In this document: piece by piece, positions 7,832 to 15,006 of the stretch | Numbering within the stretch: position 1 is the stretch's first letter | Layout: every line of letters begins with the position of its first letter | Assembly (NCBI GenBank): GCA_002295885.1 | Contig: DBGM01000030.1 | Span: forward strand, 93,560-122,097 | From: Phycisphaerales bacterium UBA854 | Lineage (GTDB): Bacteria > Planctomycetota > Phycisphaerae > Phycisphaerales > SM1A02 | DNA: 28,538 nucleotides | Direction of reading: 5' to 3' | The notes under the pieces: generated by a model | The model's input: the letters and a program-made list of their open reading frames with translations, nothing else | Databases searched by the model: none | Told to the model about the DNA's origin: nothing | Position numbers and translations under genes: made by a program

Positions 7832-8620
7832 ATGTCCGAATCAATCAATCTCATCGCGATGAACGTCGGCAACACCCGGACCCAGATGGGCCGCTCCGTC
7901 TCGGGCGAGTTGACCGACGTGACCAGTCTCTCCAACGAGGATCACGCCGGCATCATCGACCAGGTGGTGACCTGGTGGTCCTACCTGCCGGACACGAGTC
8001 CCCGGGCTGTGCTGCTGGCTTCGGTGAACGACCCGATCGCCGACAAGCTCGCTTCGACCCTGACCGACCAGCTCTCCGAAGCTCCGTACCGCATCGGACG
8101 CGACCTTCCCATCCCCATCGCGGAGGAACTGGATCCCGAGACCCTCACGGGCGTCGATCGTCTGCTGAATGCCGCAGCGGCATGGAACACCGCCAAGCAG
8201 GCCTGCGTGGTGGTCGACGCCGGAACCTGCATCACGATCGACTTCGTCGACGGCGCAGGAACCTTCCACGGCGGCGCGATCACTCCCGGAGCGACCATGC
8301 AGCTGGATGCGATGCACCGGGGCTCCGACGCCCTGCCCGAACTCGATTTCATGCGTCCCGACGACGACCCGTTCGGACGGTCCACCGCCCAGGCCATGCT
8401 GCACGGCGTCTACCACGGCATCCGGGGCTCCGTGCGCCAACTCGTCGAACTCTACGCGTTGCGGTACGGAGCCTACCCCATGGTCATCGCCACCGGCGGC
8501 GATGCGGAGATGCTGTTCGCCGACGACGAACTCATCGACCGCATCGTGCCCAACCTGACTCTGGTGGGGATCACCACCACCGCCCGCCAGGTGCTCTCGG
8601 CCGACGGCGGAGACGACTGA
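7832..8620 (+). CDS. coaX: Type III pantothenate kinase
   Basis: The 262-residue protein has the acetate-kinase/hsp70 (ASKHA) fold motifs of type III pantothenate kinase, which phosphorylates pantothenate in the first step of CoA synthesis. Visible motifs are the phosphate-1 loop VGNTRT (12-17), GVDRLLNAAAAW, VVVDAGTCITIDFVDG, GGAITPGATMQLDAM and IATGGDAEML. The Asp residues of the GxDR and VVDAGT motifs are present. The first-motif Asp that precedes VGNT in characterised enzymes (DxGNT) is Asn11 here (MNVGNT, codon AAC). That Asp is considered important in the Thermotoga enzyme, so activity may be altered. The ATG at 7832 is preceded by TACACT and no Shine-Dalgarno. The next gene starts 8 bases after the stop, so the two are probably co-transcribed. 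Confidence 0.88.
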   Translation: MSESINLIAMNVGNTRTQMGRSVSGELTDVTSLSNEDHAGIIDQVVTWWSYLPDTSPRAVLLASVNDPIADKLASTLTDQLSEAPYRIGRDLPIPIAEELDPETLTGVDRLLNAAAAWNTAKQACVVVDAGTCITIDFVDGAGTFHGGAITPGATMQLDAMHRGSDALPELDFMRPDDDPFGRSTAQAMLHGVYHGIRGSVRQLVELYALRYGAYPMVIATGGDAEMLFADDELIDRIVPNLTLVGITTTARQVLSADGGDD

Positions 8621-8628
8621 CCTTCGGC

Positions 8629-9573
8629 ATGACGGTCGTACGCCCCCTCACATCGTCCGCCCCCGGCGCGATCGCGATCCTCCAACTGGAGGGGGAACTC
8701 GACCGCATTCTCGGCGCCATGTCCAACCACGAACACTGGCCGGCGGGCTCCGCCAGACTCGCCAGCCCCGGCGGAATCGACGACTGCATGGTGGTGCGGA
8801 TCAACGAGACCACCGCTCAGATCATGCCGCACGGGGGGCCCAGAGTTCAGCAGCGACTGCTCGCCTGGCTGGGCGAACGCGGCATCGGATCCGCCGACGA
8901 GCGAGACGCCGACTGGCCGGAAGCGGGCGATGCGATCGAGTCGGCGATGCTCTCCGTGCTCGCCACCGCGGCGTCCCCCCTGGCCGTCGATCTTCTTTTG
9001 GCCCAACCGGCTTACTGGCGCGCCGGCGGGGCGTGGACTCCGGAGGACGATGCCCGGTCGCGACGGCTGGACCACCTTCTCACGCCCCCCCGCGTCGTGG
9101 TCGTCGGCGAACCGAACGTCGGCAAGAGCACCCTCCTGAACACCCTGGCGGGCCGTGACCGGGTGATCACCAGCGATACGCCGGGCACGACCCGCGACTT
9201 CGTGACCGCGGAGGTCGAGTGCGCCGGACTCGTCGTCCACTGGTTCGACACACCGGGAATACGGACCACCGACGACCCGGTCGAGGAGCAGGCCGTCGAA
9301 CTGGCCCGGCGACTGGTGACGGAAGCCCATCTGCTCATTGCCGCCGCCGACGCCGAACACGACTGGCCGGACCTTCCCCGGGCTCCCGACCTCCGGATCG
9401 CAACGAAGGCCGACCGATCACCCCGTGCGGATGCCGACGTGGTGGTCTCCGCGACGACCGGTCACGGCATCCCGACCCTGGTCCACACGATCCGGGACAC
9501 GCTCGTACCTCCGCAGGACCTCGCTGCACACCGCCCTTGGCGGTTTCACCCCGACCTGCCGACCCGGGCCTGA
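8629..9573 (+). CDS. Truncated MnmE/TrmE-like GTPase
   Basis: The 314-residue protein has an N-terminal part like the folate-binding TrmE domain (GAIAILQLEG near 13-22, HGGPRVQQRLL near 68-78). A very short helical linker follows, then a G domain with G1 GEPNVGKS (160-167), G2 TTRD (187-190), G3 DTPG (207-210), G4 TKAD in place of NKxD (259-262) and G5 SAT (274-276). MnmE (about 450 residues) works with MnmG to modify the wobble uridine of tRNA, using methylene-THF and a C-terminal Cys in a CxGK motif. Here the protein ends soon after the G domain, lacks that Cys and lacks most of the helical domain (no PGEFT block). It may be a reduced paralog rather than a functional MnmE. It lies 8 bases after coaX and 46 bases before a tRNA gene. 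Confidence 0.75.
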   Translation: MTVVRPLTSSAPGAIAILQLEGELDRILGAMSNHEHWPAGSARLASPGGIDDCMVVRINETTAQIMPHGGPRVQQRLLAWLGERGIGSADERDADWPEAGDAIESAMLSVLATAASPLAVDLLLAQPAYWRAGGAWTPEDDARSRRLDHLLTPPRVVVVGEPNVGKSTLLNTLAGRDRVITSDTPGTTRDFVTAEVECAGLVVHWFDTPGIRTTDDPVEEQAVELARRLVTEAHLLIAAADAEHDWPDLPRAPDLRIATKADRSPRADADVVVSATTGHGIPTLVHTIRDTLVPPQDLAAHRPWRFHPDLPTRA

Positions 9574-9600
9574 CCCCCGGCATGCGTCTGTGGCTTCGGA

Positions 9601-9606
9601 TACACT
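9601..9606 (+). promoter_or_regulatory. Candidate -10 element (TACACT) of tRNA-Arg
   Basis: TACACT ends 13 bases before the mature 5' end of the tRNA, a sensible distance for a tRNA promoter with a short 5' leader removed by RNase P. It is the same hexamer as upstream of coaX. No clear -35 is visible. Confidence 0.4.
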
Positions 9607-9619
9607 TTGGGTCTCCACT

Positions 9620-9693
<74 letters not shown>

Positions 9694-9733
9694 TTGACGA
9701 AGCCACCGTCGATCACCTGCTCGAGGCTCCGGC

Positions 9734-9762
9734 TTGCAAGCCGATCCGCTTGCTGCCATGAT
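9734..9762 (+). promoter_or_regulatory. Candidate promoter of fabI (TTGCAA - 17 bp - CATGAT)
   Basis: TTGCAA at 9734-9739 and CATGAT at 9757-9762 each match the -35 and -10 consensus at four of six positions with exactly 17 bases between, which would give a leader of about 37 bases ending in the AAGGAG site at 9796-9801. TTGCAA overlaps a 12-base perfect palindrome (GGCTTGCAAGCC, 9731-9742), which could be an operator or chance. Confidence 0.35.
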
Positions 9763-9806
9763 TCCGACGTAGCGGATTCGACTCCCAACGACACGAAGGA
9801 GATCCC

Positions 9807-10586
9807 ATGGGCCTCATGGACGGCAAAAAGGGACTGATCGTCGGCATCGCCAACGAGCGAAGCTATGCATACTTCATCGCCGAATCGCTTCTTCGCGAAG
9901 GAGCGCAGTGCCTGTTCACGCACCTGCCCGGCGAGAAGATGGAGCGGAGGGTCCGCAAGGCCTGCGAATCGCTGGGGGCCGAGGACCCCTGGCTGCGTCC
10001 GCTGGACGCCTCGTCGGACGAACAGCTCGACGCCGTCTTCGACGCCGTCAAGTCGGATGTCGGCGAACTGGACTTCATCGTGCACTCGATCGCCTTCGCC
10101 GACAAGGACTGGCTGAAGGAGGGCCTGTTCCTGTCCACCCCCCGCGAGGTCTTCACCCAGGCCTGCGACATCAGCGCGTACACCTTCGCCGCGATGGCGG
10201 ATCGCGCCGCACCGTTGATGAGCGAGGGCGGTTCGATGATCGCCATCAGCTACTACGGCGCCGAGAAGGCCGCCCCCGGCTACAACGTGATGGGAGTCGC
10301 CAAGTCCGCCCTGGAGTCGACCACCCGCTACCTCGCCAGCGATCTGGGCCCCAAGAACATCCGGTGCAACGCGATCTCCGGCGGCCCCTTCCGGACCATG
10401 TCCGCGATGGCGGTCGGTGGATTCGGCCAGATCATGGACGTCGTCGCCGAACGTGCCCCCATGCGACGCAACGTCGAGGGACGTGAAGTCGGTGATGCCG
10501 CCGTGTTCCTGCTCAGCGACCTCTCGACCGGCGTGACCGGACAGGTGCTCTACGTCGACTGCGGCTTCTCATCCATCGTCATGTAA
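9807..10586 (+). CDS. fabI: Enoyl-[acyl-carrier-protein] reductase (NADH)
   Basis: The 259-residue short-chain dehydrogenase reduces trans-2-enoyl-ACP in the last step of each fatty acid elongation cycle. Features of FabI are the unusual nucleotide loop GIANERSYAYFIA (13-25), LDFIVHSIAFADK (88-100), active-site Tyr149 and Tyr159 with Lys166 (YNVMGVAKSALES), and the substrate-loop segment SGGPFRTMSA. The Y-x6-K spacing, rather than Y-x3-K, separates it from FabG. The ATG at 9807 has AAGGAG 5 bases upstream. A strong hairpin begins 5 bases after the stop. It appears monocistronic. The TTC-free active-site region looks normal, so triclosan sensitivity would be expected only as a family property. 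Confidence 0.96.
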   Translation: MGLMDGKKGLIVGIANERSYAYFIAESLLREGAQCLFTHLPGEKMERRVRKACESLGAEDPWLRPLDASSDEQLDAVFDAVKSDVGELDFIVHSIAFADKDWLKEGLFLSTPREVFTQACDISAYTFAAMADRAAPLMSEGGSMIAISYYGAEKAAPGYNVMGVAKSALESTTRYLASDLGPKNIRCNAISGGPFRTMSAMAVGGFGQIMDVVAERAPMRRNVEGREVGDAAVFLLSDLSTGVTGQVLYVDCGFSSIVM

Positions 10587-10591
10587 AAGAA

Positions 10592-10613
10592 CGACCCGGC
10601 CGGAGCCGGGTCG
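10592..10613. terminator. Bidirectional stem-loop terminator between fabI and the 65-residue gene
   Basis: CGACCCGGC (10592-10600) pairs with GCCGGGTCG (10605-10613) around a CGGA loop, giving a perfect 9-bp stem. Read on the minus strand it is followed by TTCTTTTA, a proper T-rich tail, so it is a good intrinsic terminator for the minus-strand gene ending at 10639. On the + strand it lies just after fabI but has no T-run. Confidence 0.75.
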
Positions 10614-10638
10614 CAGACGTTCGATGAGATGCGGAGAA

Positions 10639-10836
10639 TCAGGCAGCCTTGAAGCCGTCGCACGCTCCGTTGGCGGGCGTCCGAAGGTGCAGACCTTCGA
10701 CTGCGGGATGGCCGCACTCGTTGATGTATCCCTCGGGAGCAGTCCCGTCGATTCGAATCTGCACCAGCATGTCATCCGAGTGGTGCTCGCCGTAATGGGC
10801 GCAGAGCCCGCATTGGCCCTCGTTCACATGGATCAT
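10639..10836 (-). CDS. Small conserved-looking four-cysteine protein, possible metal binding
   Basis: The 65-residue protein has four Cys at positions 9, 12, 41 and 59 (CGLC, ECGHP, ACDGF) and several His (14, 18, 19, 43, 50). This spacing could form one small zinc or iron-sulfur site, a zinc ribbon or rubredoxin-like knuckle. It is not a known family that I can name, although the motif resembles short planctomycete hypothetical proteins I recall. The ATG at 10836 has AAGGAG 7 bases upstream and the gene ends at a good terminator, so it is very likely real and expressed on its own. It converges with fabI. No membrane segment or signal peptide is present. Confidence 0.8.
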   Translation of the reverse strand: MIHVNEGQCGLCAHYGEHHSDDMLVQIRIDGTAPEGYINECGHPAVEGLHLRTPANGACDGFKAA

Positions 10837-11028
10837 TCGACATCTCCTTCGATAGAGCCCTGATGAGAAACCGGGGCGTCGATCAACCGACGCACCCGGT
10901 CTCCCATCGACTACATAATGACTTCAAACGGCGCGGAAACCGCTGAGAAACGGTTTCGATTGACAATCGAGATCGAGTCTCGTTTTCGCCGCATGCACCG
11001 CGAACGTGCATCGCGGGGGCCACCCCGA

Positions 11029-11034
11029 TATGAT
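11029..11034 (+). promoter_or_regulatory. Candidate leaderless -10 element (TATGAT) of the nitrilase-family gene
   Basis: TATGAT matches the -10 consensus at five of six positions and ends 8 bases before the ATG at 11043, with no Shine-Dalgarno in between. A start of transcription 8-9 bases later would coincide with the start codon. A TTGACA at 10960-10965 is too far away to be its -35. Confidence 0.45.
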
Positions 11035-11042
11035 TCCGCCCA

Positions 11043-11891
11043 ATGACTAGCACCCCCATCACCGTGGCTCTGATCAGCGATGTGTTCTTCGGCGACGATG
11101 CCCGGGATCGACTGAGAACCCGTCTCATCGAAGCGAGGGAGGCCGGTGCGGCTCTGGCCGTTCTCCCCGAGATCGCAACGCTGCCGTGGGCGCCTTCCAC
11201 CAAGGAAGCGAAGGACGAGCACGCCGAACCACCCGGAGGCCCCCTGCACACCATGCAGGCCGAACTCGCACGCGAGGTCGGCATCGGACTGCTGGGCAGC
11301 ATGATCGTCCGGGAGGAGGACGGGCGGAGACTGAACACCTGCATCCTGCTGGATGCCCGGGGCACGCATCTCTACAGCTACTGCAAGATCCACATTCCCG
11401 AGGAGCCGGGATTCTGGGAGTCAAGCCACTACGAAGCGGATACCCGCCCGCCGGCACCCGTCGAGGCATTCGGCATGCGACTGGGCGTGCAGATCTGCAG
11501 TGATGTGAATCGACCCACCGGCTCCTATCTGCTCGCCGCCCAGGGCGCCCACTGCATCCTCGCGCCCAGGTCGACCGAACTGGCCACGTGGTGGAAATGG
11601 CGCCCGGTGCTCATCGCCAATGCGTTGACCAGCTGCACCTATGTGCTCACGGTCAACCGTCCCGCCCCGGAGGACGGCGTCCTGATCGGCGGACCGTCGT
11701 TCGCGGTTGCACCGGACGGCGAGGTGCTGGTCGAGACGACCGATCCCGTCGCGCTGGTGGAGATCGATCCCACCCGGGTCGAATCGGCCCGCTCCGGATA
11801 CCCCGGATACCTCGCGGCCCCCAGCGACCTCTACACCGCCGGGTGGTCCCAGATCCCACCCAAGGCCGCTCACCAGCCGCCGGGCGGGTGA
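11043..11891 (+). CDS. Carbon-nitrogen hydrolase (nitrilase superfamily amidohydrolase)
   Basis: The 282-residue protein has the Glu-Lys-Cys triad of the nitrilase superfamily: Glu43 (AVLPEIATLPW), Lys115 (YSYCKIHIPEEPGF) and Cys152 (LGVQICSDVNRP). The CKIHIP...GFWESSHYEAD region resembles N-carbamoylputrescine amidohydrolase and beta-ureidopropionase branches, which cleave carbamoyl amides in polyamine or pyrimidine metabolism. Exact substrate cannot be read from the sequence, and no polyamine or pyrimidine gene is adjacent. It is a cytoplasmic protein with no signal peptide. No Shine-Dalgarno precedes the ATG; TATGAT does. The repeat-protein gene follows after 83 bases and seems to have its own start signals. 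Confidence 0.88.
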   Translation: MTSTPITVALISDVFFGDDARDRLRTRLIEAREAGAALAVLPEIATLPWAPSTKEAKDEHAEPPGGPLHTMQAELAREVGIGLLGSMIVREEDGRRLNTCILLDARGTHLYSYCKIHIPEEPGFWESSHYEADTRPPAPVEAFGMRLGVQICSDVNRPTGSYLLAAQGAHCILAPRSTELATWWKWRPVLIANALTSCTYVLTVNRPAPEDGVLIGGPSFAVAPDGEVLVETTDPVALVEIDPTRVESARSGYPGYLAAPSDLYTAGWSQIPPKAAHQPPGG

Positions 11892-11946
11892 AGTCCCAAC
11901 CTCTGCTTCCCTGCGGCCGACAGGCCGGCGCTCCTGTGGTACAACC

Positions 11947-11956
11947 GGGCCCCGGC
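11947..11956 (+). promoter_or_regulatory. Possible -10 region of the repeat-protein gene
   Basis: GTGGTACAAC near 11936-11945 region continues into CGGGCC; TACAAC resembles a -10 box at four of six positions and would leave a leader of about 25 bases containing GGAG (11963-11966). The alternative is read-through from the upstream amidohydrolase gene. Confidence 0.15.
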
Positions 11957-11974
11957 CCCAATGGAGATCACATC

Positions 11975-13288
11975 ATGACCACGCCGAATCAGATCGAAGA
12001 CCGACTCGCCGCCCTCGAACAGCGCCTTGCACGACGGGAACGGCAGCTCCTCCGCCACCGATTCGTCCTGACCGCGGCATTCGTGGCCGCTCCCGCAGCC
12101 CTGCTGCTGGCGGGCGCCGACTTCATGAAGTTCGACTCCATCCAGGTCAAACGTCTGGAAATCGTGAACGACGCAGGCGAGGTGATGCTCGCCGCATCGT
12201 CGGGCGCCTCGGGTGGCCAGCTGGATGTGTGGAACAACCGCAAGAACAACGTCGCCCGGCTGGGAAGCAATGCCTTCGGGGGCGACCTAGCGATCTGGAA
12301 CATCTCCGGCAACTCCGTGGCCGGCGCGTGGGCCGCGGAATCCGGTGGCACCCTCAGCACCTGGAACAACGATGGCGGCCGCACGGCCCGAATCGAGTCC
12401 TCCGACCAGTCCGGACGACTTGCCGTCTACGGCGGTTCCGACCGGGAGACGGTGCTGCTCAGCGGCGATGCGAACGGAGGACAGCTGCACCTCCGCACCC
12501 TGGACGGTCGGAACGGCTTCCACGCCGGCATGCTCGACCACGGCGCAAGCTGGTCACTGCTGGACCACACCGGCCAGGTTGCAGTCTCGGCCGAGAGCAC
12601 TCCGGTTGGCGGCAGTCTGCAACTGCCACGTTCGACCGACGGCTCGTCGATCAGCCTCGACTCCGCTCCGGGCCGACCGGCGATCGACGTGACCGCTCCC
12701 GCGACGGGCACCTCCGCATCGATCACCAACGACACCTCCGCAGGCACCATGCTGTTGCTGGAATCCGAATCGGGACAGCTCCGGCTGGCATCCGGAGCAA
12801 CCTCCGAGATGCCGGTCGTGGATCTCGTGAATCGCCGGGGGATGATCGCGGCCCGGACCACACTGCGTTCGACCGGAGGCGGCTCCTGCCAGGTGTCCTC
12901 CCCCGATGGCGAACCGGTGGGCATCCTCCGCAGCGACCTGGACGGCAACGGACGACTGGACATGCTCGACCGCTCCGGGCATCTGCTGGCCAGTCTCCAG
13001 ACCGGATCCAAGGCGGGCGCCACCCTCGCTCTGCTCTCGGAGTTCGGAAAGACGGTCTGCGCTCTGGCGGGAACCAACGACGGCGGGATTCTCAACCTCA
13101 TGAACCGCACCGGTGTACCCGTGATCACCGCCGGCAGCGCCTCGGAGCGTCGCGGTGGGACCCTGTCGGTCCAGAATGAACGTGGACTGCCCGTTGTGAG
13201 CATCGGCAGCGACGCCGGTGAGTCCGGGCAGGTCCGCCTGCAGGGACCGGACGGCAGCACACGTCAGGTACTGCCCACCCGCCGCTGA
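11975..13288 (+). CDS. Membrane-anchored protein with about fifteen 22-residue beta-type repeats
   Basis: The 437-residue protein begins with a short charged, heptad-like helix (residues 6-28), then one membrane segment (about 30-48, FVLTAAFVAAPAALLLAGA). About 360 outward-facing residues follow. From residue 80 a GG-x-L-x-(V/I)-x-N-x-x-G-x-x-V-A pattern recurs at a spacing close to 22 residues: GG or its equivalent falls near 80, 102, 124, 147, 168, 190, 212, 300, 324, 347, 369, 394 and 417. Such a period with alternating hydrophobic residues and Gly/Asn turns suggests a beta-solenoid. No enzyme motif is seen; a surface or structural role is inference. ATG 11975 has GGAG 8 bases upstream. 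Confidence 0.8.
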   Translation: MTTPNQIEDRLAALEQRLARRERQLLRHRFVLTAAFVAAPAALLLAGADFMKFDSIQVKRLEIVNDAGEVMLAASSGASGGQLDVWNNRKNNVARLGSNAFGGDLAIWNISGNSVAGAWAAESGGTLSTWNNDGGRTARIESSDQSGRLAVYGGSDRETVLLSGDANGGQLHLRTLDGRNGFHAGMLDHGASWSLLDHTGQVAVSAESTPVGGSLQLPRSTDGSSISLDSAPGRPAIDVTAPATGTSASITNDTSAGTMLLLESESGQLRLASGATSEMPVVDLVNRRGMIAARTTLRSTGGGSCQVSSPDGEPVGILRSDLDGNGRLDMLDRSGHLLASLQTGSKAGATLALLSEFGKTVCALAGTNDGGILNLMNRTGVPVITAGSASERRGGTLSVQNERGLPVVSIGSDAGESGQVRLQGPDGSTRQVLPTRR

Positions 13289-13416
13289 TCCGCCACAACC
13301 CCGACAGAACGCACAACCGGAACCGGAATCGGCTCCGCGCGAACTTTGACCTCGCGGGACTCGTATTCATCAGTAGGTTCCGAATGCAGACCAGAGGACG
13401 TTCCGGGGATCAGGCG

Positions 13417-13860
13417 ATGACTCATCTACCGCACACCATGCGACTCGTCGGGCAACATGATCCCGTGGCGGTCGAGGCATGGACCCTCAGCAGCGAACGT
13501 TCCGAAGTCGAACGGGAGAACATCGCCGCGGCGGGCATCCAGCTTCCGGACCTGGACCCCCGTTGGCAACTGGCCTCCCACGCCTACTCGCAACTGCAGG
13601 AAGGGCCGCTCACACCGGACCAGCGATCCCGGCTCATCGATCAGGCGGCCAGGATGGGAATGCGTACGTTCGATGCGTCGCTGATCATCGCGATTGCCCA
13701 GGATCACGCCCGGAACGGCCGTCCAATTCAAGACGCGGCCCCCACCCTCAATCTAGTCCGGCTGCAGGATACCGCCCGGTACCACGGACTGCTGTGGGCC
13801 GGAGCCGCCGCGTGCGCGGCGGTGACCGCGGGCCTCATGGTGCTGTGGATCGGCGGCTGA
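13417..13860 (+). CDS. Small protein with a C-terminal membrane anchor, unknown function
   Basis: The product is about 147 residues, soluble for the first ~120, and ends with one hydrophobic segment (LLWAGAAACAAVTAGLMVLW) and Gly-Gly, so it looks tail-anchored with the bulk in the cytoplasm. I do not recognise the family; the middle (LTPDQRSRLIDQAARMGMRTF) reads as amphipathic helices. An in-frame ATG at 13384 would add 11 residues, but a TAGGTT at 13374-13379, if it is the -10 box, would start the transcript after that ATG and favour 13417. The stop codon abuts the rnc stop with no base between them. Confidence 0.65.
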   Translation: MTHLPHTMRLVGQHDPVAVEAWTLSSERSEVERENIAAAGIQLPDLDPRWQLASHAYSQLQEGPLTPDQRSRLIDQAARMGMRTFDASLIIAIAQDHARNGRPIQDAAPTLNLVRLQDTARYHGLLWAGAAACAAVTAGLMVLWIGG

Positions 13861-14586
13861 TCAACCGCCGGAACGGATCACCACCCGTCCGTCATCACCA
13901 CGCTCCGCGCAGCCCAGAGCGATGAGCGCAATGAGGGCCGCCTCCTGTTCCGCCCGTTTCTTGCTCGAGCCCCAGCACGATTCGTAGCGGTTGCCGTCGA
14001 TTTCGACCGCGACCTCGAAGCACTTCGCATGATCGGGCCCCTGCTCGTCGAGGATGCTGTAGACCGGCGTGACTCCGAACACCCGCTGCACGTGCTGCTG
14101 GAGGACTGACTTGAAGTTCTCGTGGTGCCCGGACTCCTCCGCCTGATGGATCCGTGACTCCAACCGCGAGAGGATGAAACCGCTGACCGCCTCGAGCCCA
14201 CCATCGATGTAGATGGCTCCGATGATCGCCTCGAAGGCCGCGGCCCCGACGGAGGACGGGACCTCCGAACGGGCGCTCATACCCTTGCCGAGAGAGAGAT
14301 GCGATTTGAGGCCGAGTTCCTCGGCCACCTCGGCACAGACCTGTCGGCTCACGACCATCGACTTGATCTTGGTCATCTCCCCTTCGAGGATGCCCGGGAA
14401 GCTGCGGTAGATGTACTCGCAGACCACCATTCCGAGGATGGCATCGCCCAGAAACTCCAGACGTTCGTTGCTGTGAAGGCGGTGCTCCGTTCCGGACGCA
14501 TGGGACATGGCCTGGCGTACGATCTCCGGATCCCGGAACCGATAGCCGATGGCCTCCGACAGAGCATTTTGGTTCACTGATTCCAT
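13861..14586 (-). CDS. rnc: Ribonuclease III
   Basis: The ~241-residue endonuclease cleaves double-stranded RNA in rRNA processing and mRNA turnover. The RNase III signature NERLEFLGDAILGM (acidic catalytic residues) lies near residue 40, and the second acidic cluster is in FEAIIGAIYIDGG. The C-terminal double-stranded-RNA-binding domain follows (NFKSVLQQHVQ ... SKKRAEQEAALIALIALG). The ATG at 14586 begins the family-like MESVNQNALSEAIGYRF; a GTG four codons upstream (14598) is also possible. Neither has a Shine-Dalgarno. A GC-rich hairpin (14603-14618) sits just upstream of the start. The gene converges on the preceding + gene with zero bases between stop codons and is divergent from rpmH. 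Confidence 0.96.
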   Translation of the reverse strand: MESVNQNALSEAIGYRFRDPEIVRQAMSHASGTEHRLHSNERLEFLGDAILGMVVCEYIYRSFPGILEGEMTKIKSMVVSRQVCAEVAEELGLKSHLSLGKGMSARSEVPSSVGAAAFEAIIGAIYIDGGLEAVSGFILSRLESRIHQAEESGHHENFKSVLQQHVQRVFGVTPVYSILDEQGPDHAKCFEVAVEIDGNRYESCWGSSKKRAEQEAALIALIALGCAERGDDGRVVIRSGG

Positions 14587-14602
14587 GCTCGACAACACCC
14601 CC

Positions 14603-14618
14603 GGGCCCCCTGGGACCC
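14603..14618 (-). promoter_or_regulatory. Hairpin in the rnc 5' leader
   Basis: In the minus-strand transcript GGGUCCC (14618-14612) can pair with GGGGCCC (14609-14603); one pair is a G-U wobble, so the hairpin is specific to the rnc mRNA. It ends 16 bases before the rnc ATG. At 6-7 bp it is shorter than usual RNase III substrates, so autoregulation like that of E. coli rnc is only a possibility. Confidence 0.25.
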
Positions 14619-14755
14619 ACTGATTCAGGTTCCGTATCGAGCGGAGACTTCAGACGACTGACCGTTTGGGCGTGGGCAGCAGACTGGAGAACCCGCTATT
14701 CCGGCTCGAAGCCACCCCGATCATACGTCCCTGAGGGCCGATTTCGACCCCCGAC

Positions 14756-14783
14756 TGGACTGAAATGGGTTTTTCGGTATCAT
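14756..14783 (+). promoter_or_regulatory. Candidate promoter of rpmH (TGGACT - 16 bp - TATCAT)
   Basis: TGGACT at 14756-14761 and TATCAT at 14778-14783 match the -35 at four and the -10 at five of six positions with 16 bases between. The transcript would start near 14790 and have a leader of about 60 bases. The rest of the rnc-rpmH spacer (14599-14755) shows no other clear signal. Confidence 0.45.
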
Positions 14784-14849
14784 GCTCCCCCTTCAGGCCT
14801 TTGGTTTCCCAGTCCCGGGAAGCTCCGGCAGGGAGACGAGGACAGACCC

Positions 14850-14990
14850 ATGGCGATGCATTATCCAAGACGAGTCAGCAAGCGCAAGCGAGCCCGCCAA
14901 TTCGGGTTCCGCGCCCGGATGAAGACCCGCCTGGGCCGAAAGATGATCAACCGCAAGCGACGCATGAAGCGCCGCCTCACCCCCAGTTGA
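14850..14990 (+). CDS. rpmH: Large ribosomal subunit protein L34
   Basis: This short gene encodes 46 residues, very rich in Arg and Lys: MAMHYPRRVSKRKRARQF, then GFRARMKTRLGRKMINRKR and RMKRRLTPS. The GFRxRMKTxxGRKxxxxRR core is the L34 signature; L34 binds 23S rRNA in the large subunit. The ATG at 14850 has GAGG (14838-14841) 8 bases upstream; a second in-frame ATG two codons on is possible. In many bacteria rpmH is followed by rnpA and yidC, and often dnaA is near; here the next gene is aroK on the other strand, 16 bases away. Confidence 0.95.
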   Translation: MAMHYPRRVSKRKRARQFGFRARMKTRLGRKMINRKRRMKRRLTPS

Positions 14991-15006
14991 TCCCCGTTCA
15001 CATCCC

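Noticed and set aside
7762..7935. Longer N-terminus for folD
   Set aside because: It would overlap the coaX start region and carries no family sequence; the ATG at 7761 begins the conserved part.
10960..10965. TTGACA as -35 of the nitrilase-family gene
   Set aside because: It lies over 60 bases from the only good -10 (11029-11034), and no -10 is found 16-18 bases after it.
14650..14868. Minus-strand frame of 72 codons between rnc and rpmH
   Set aside because: It would start inside rpmH on the opposite strand and overlap the likely rpmH promoter; no start signals. A short real peptide in its second half cannot be fully excluded.
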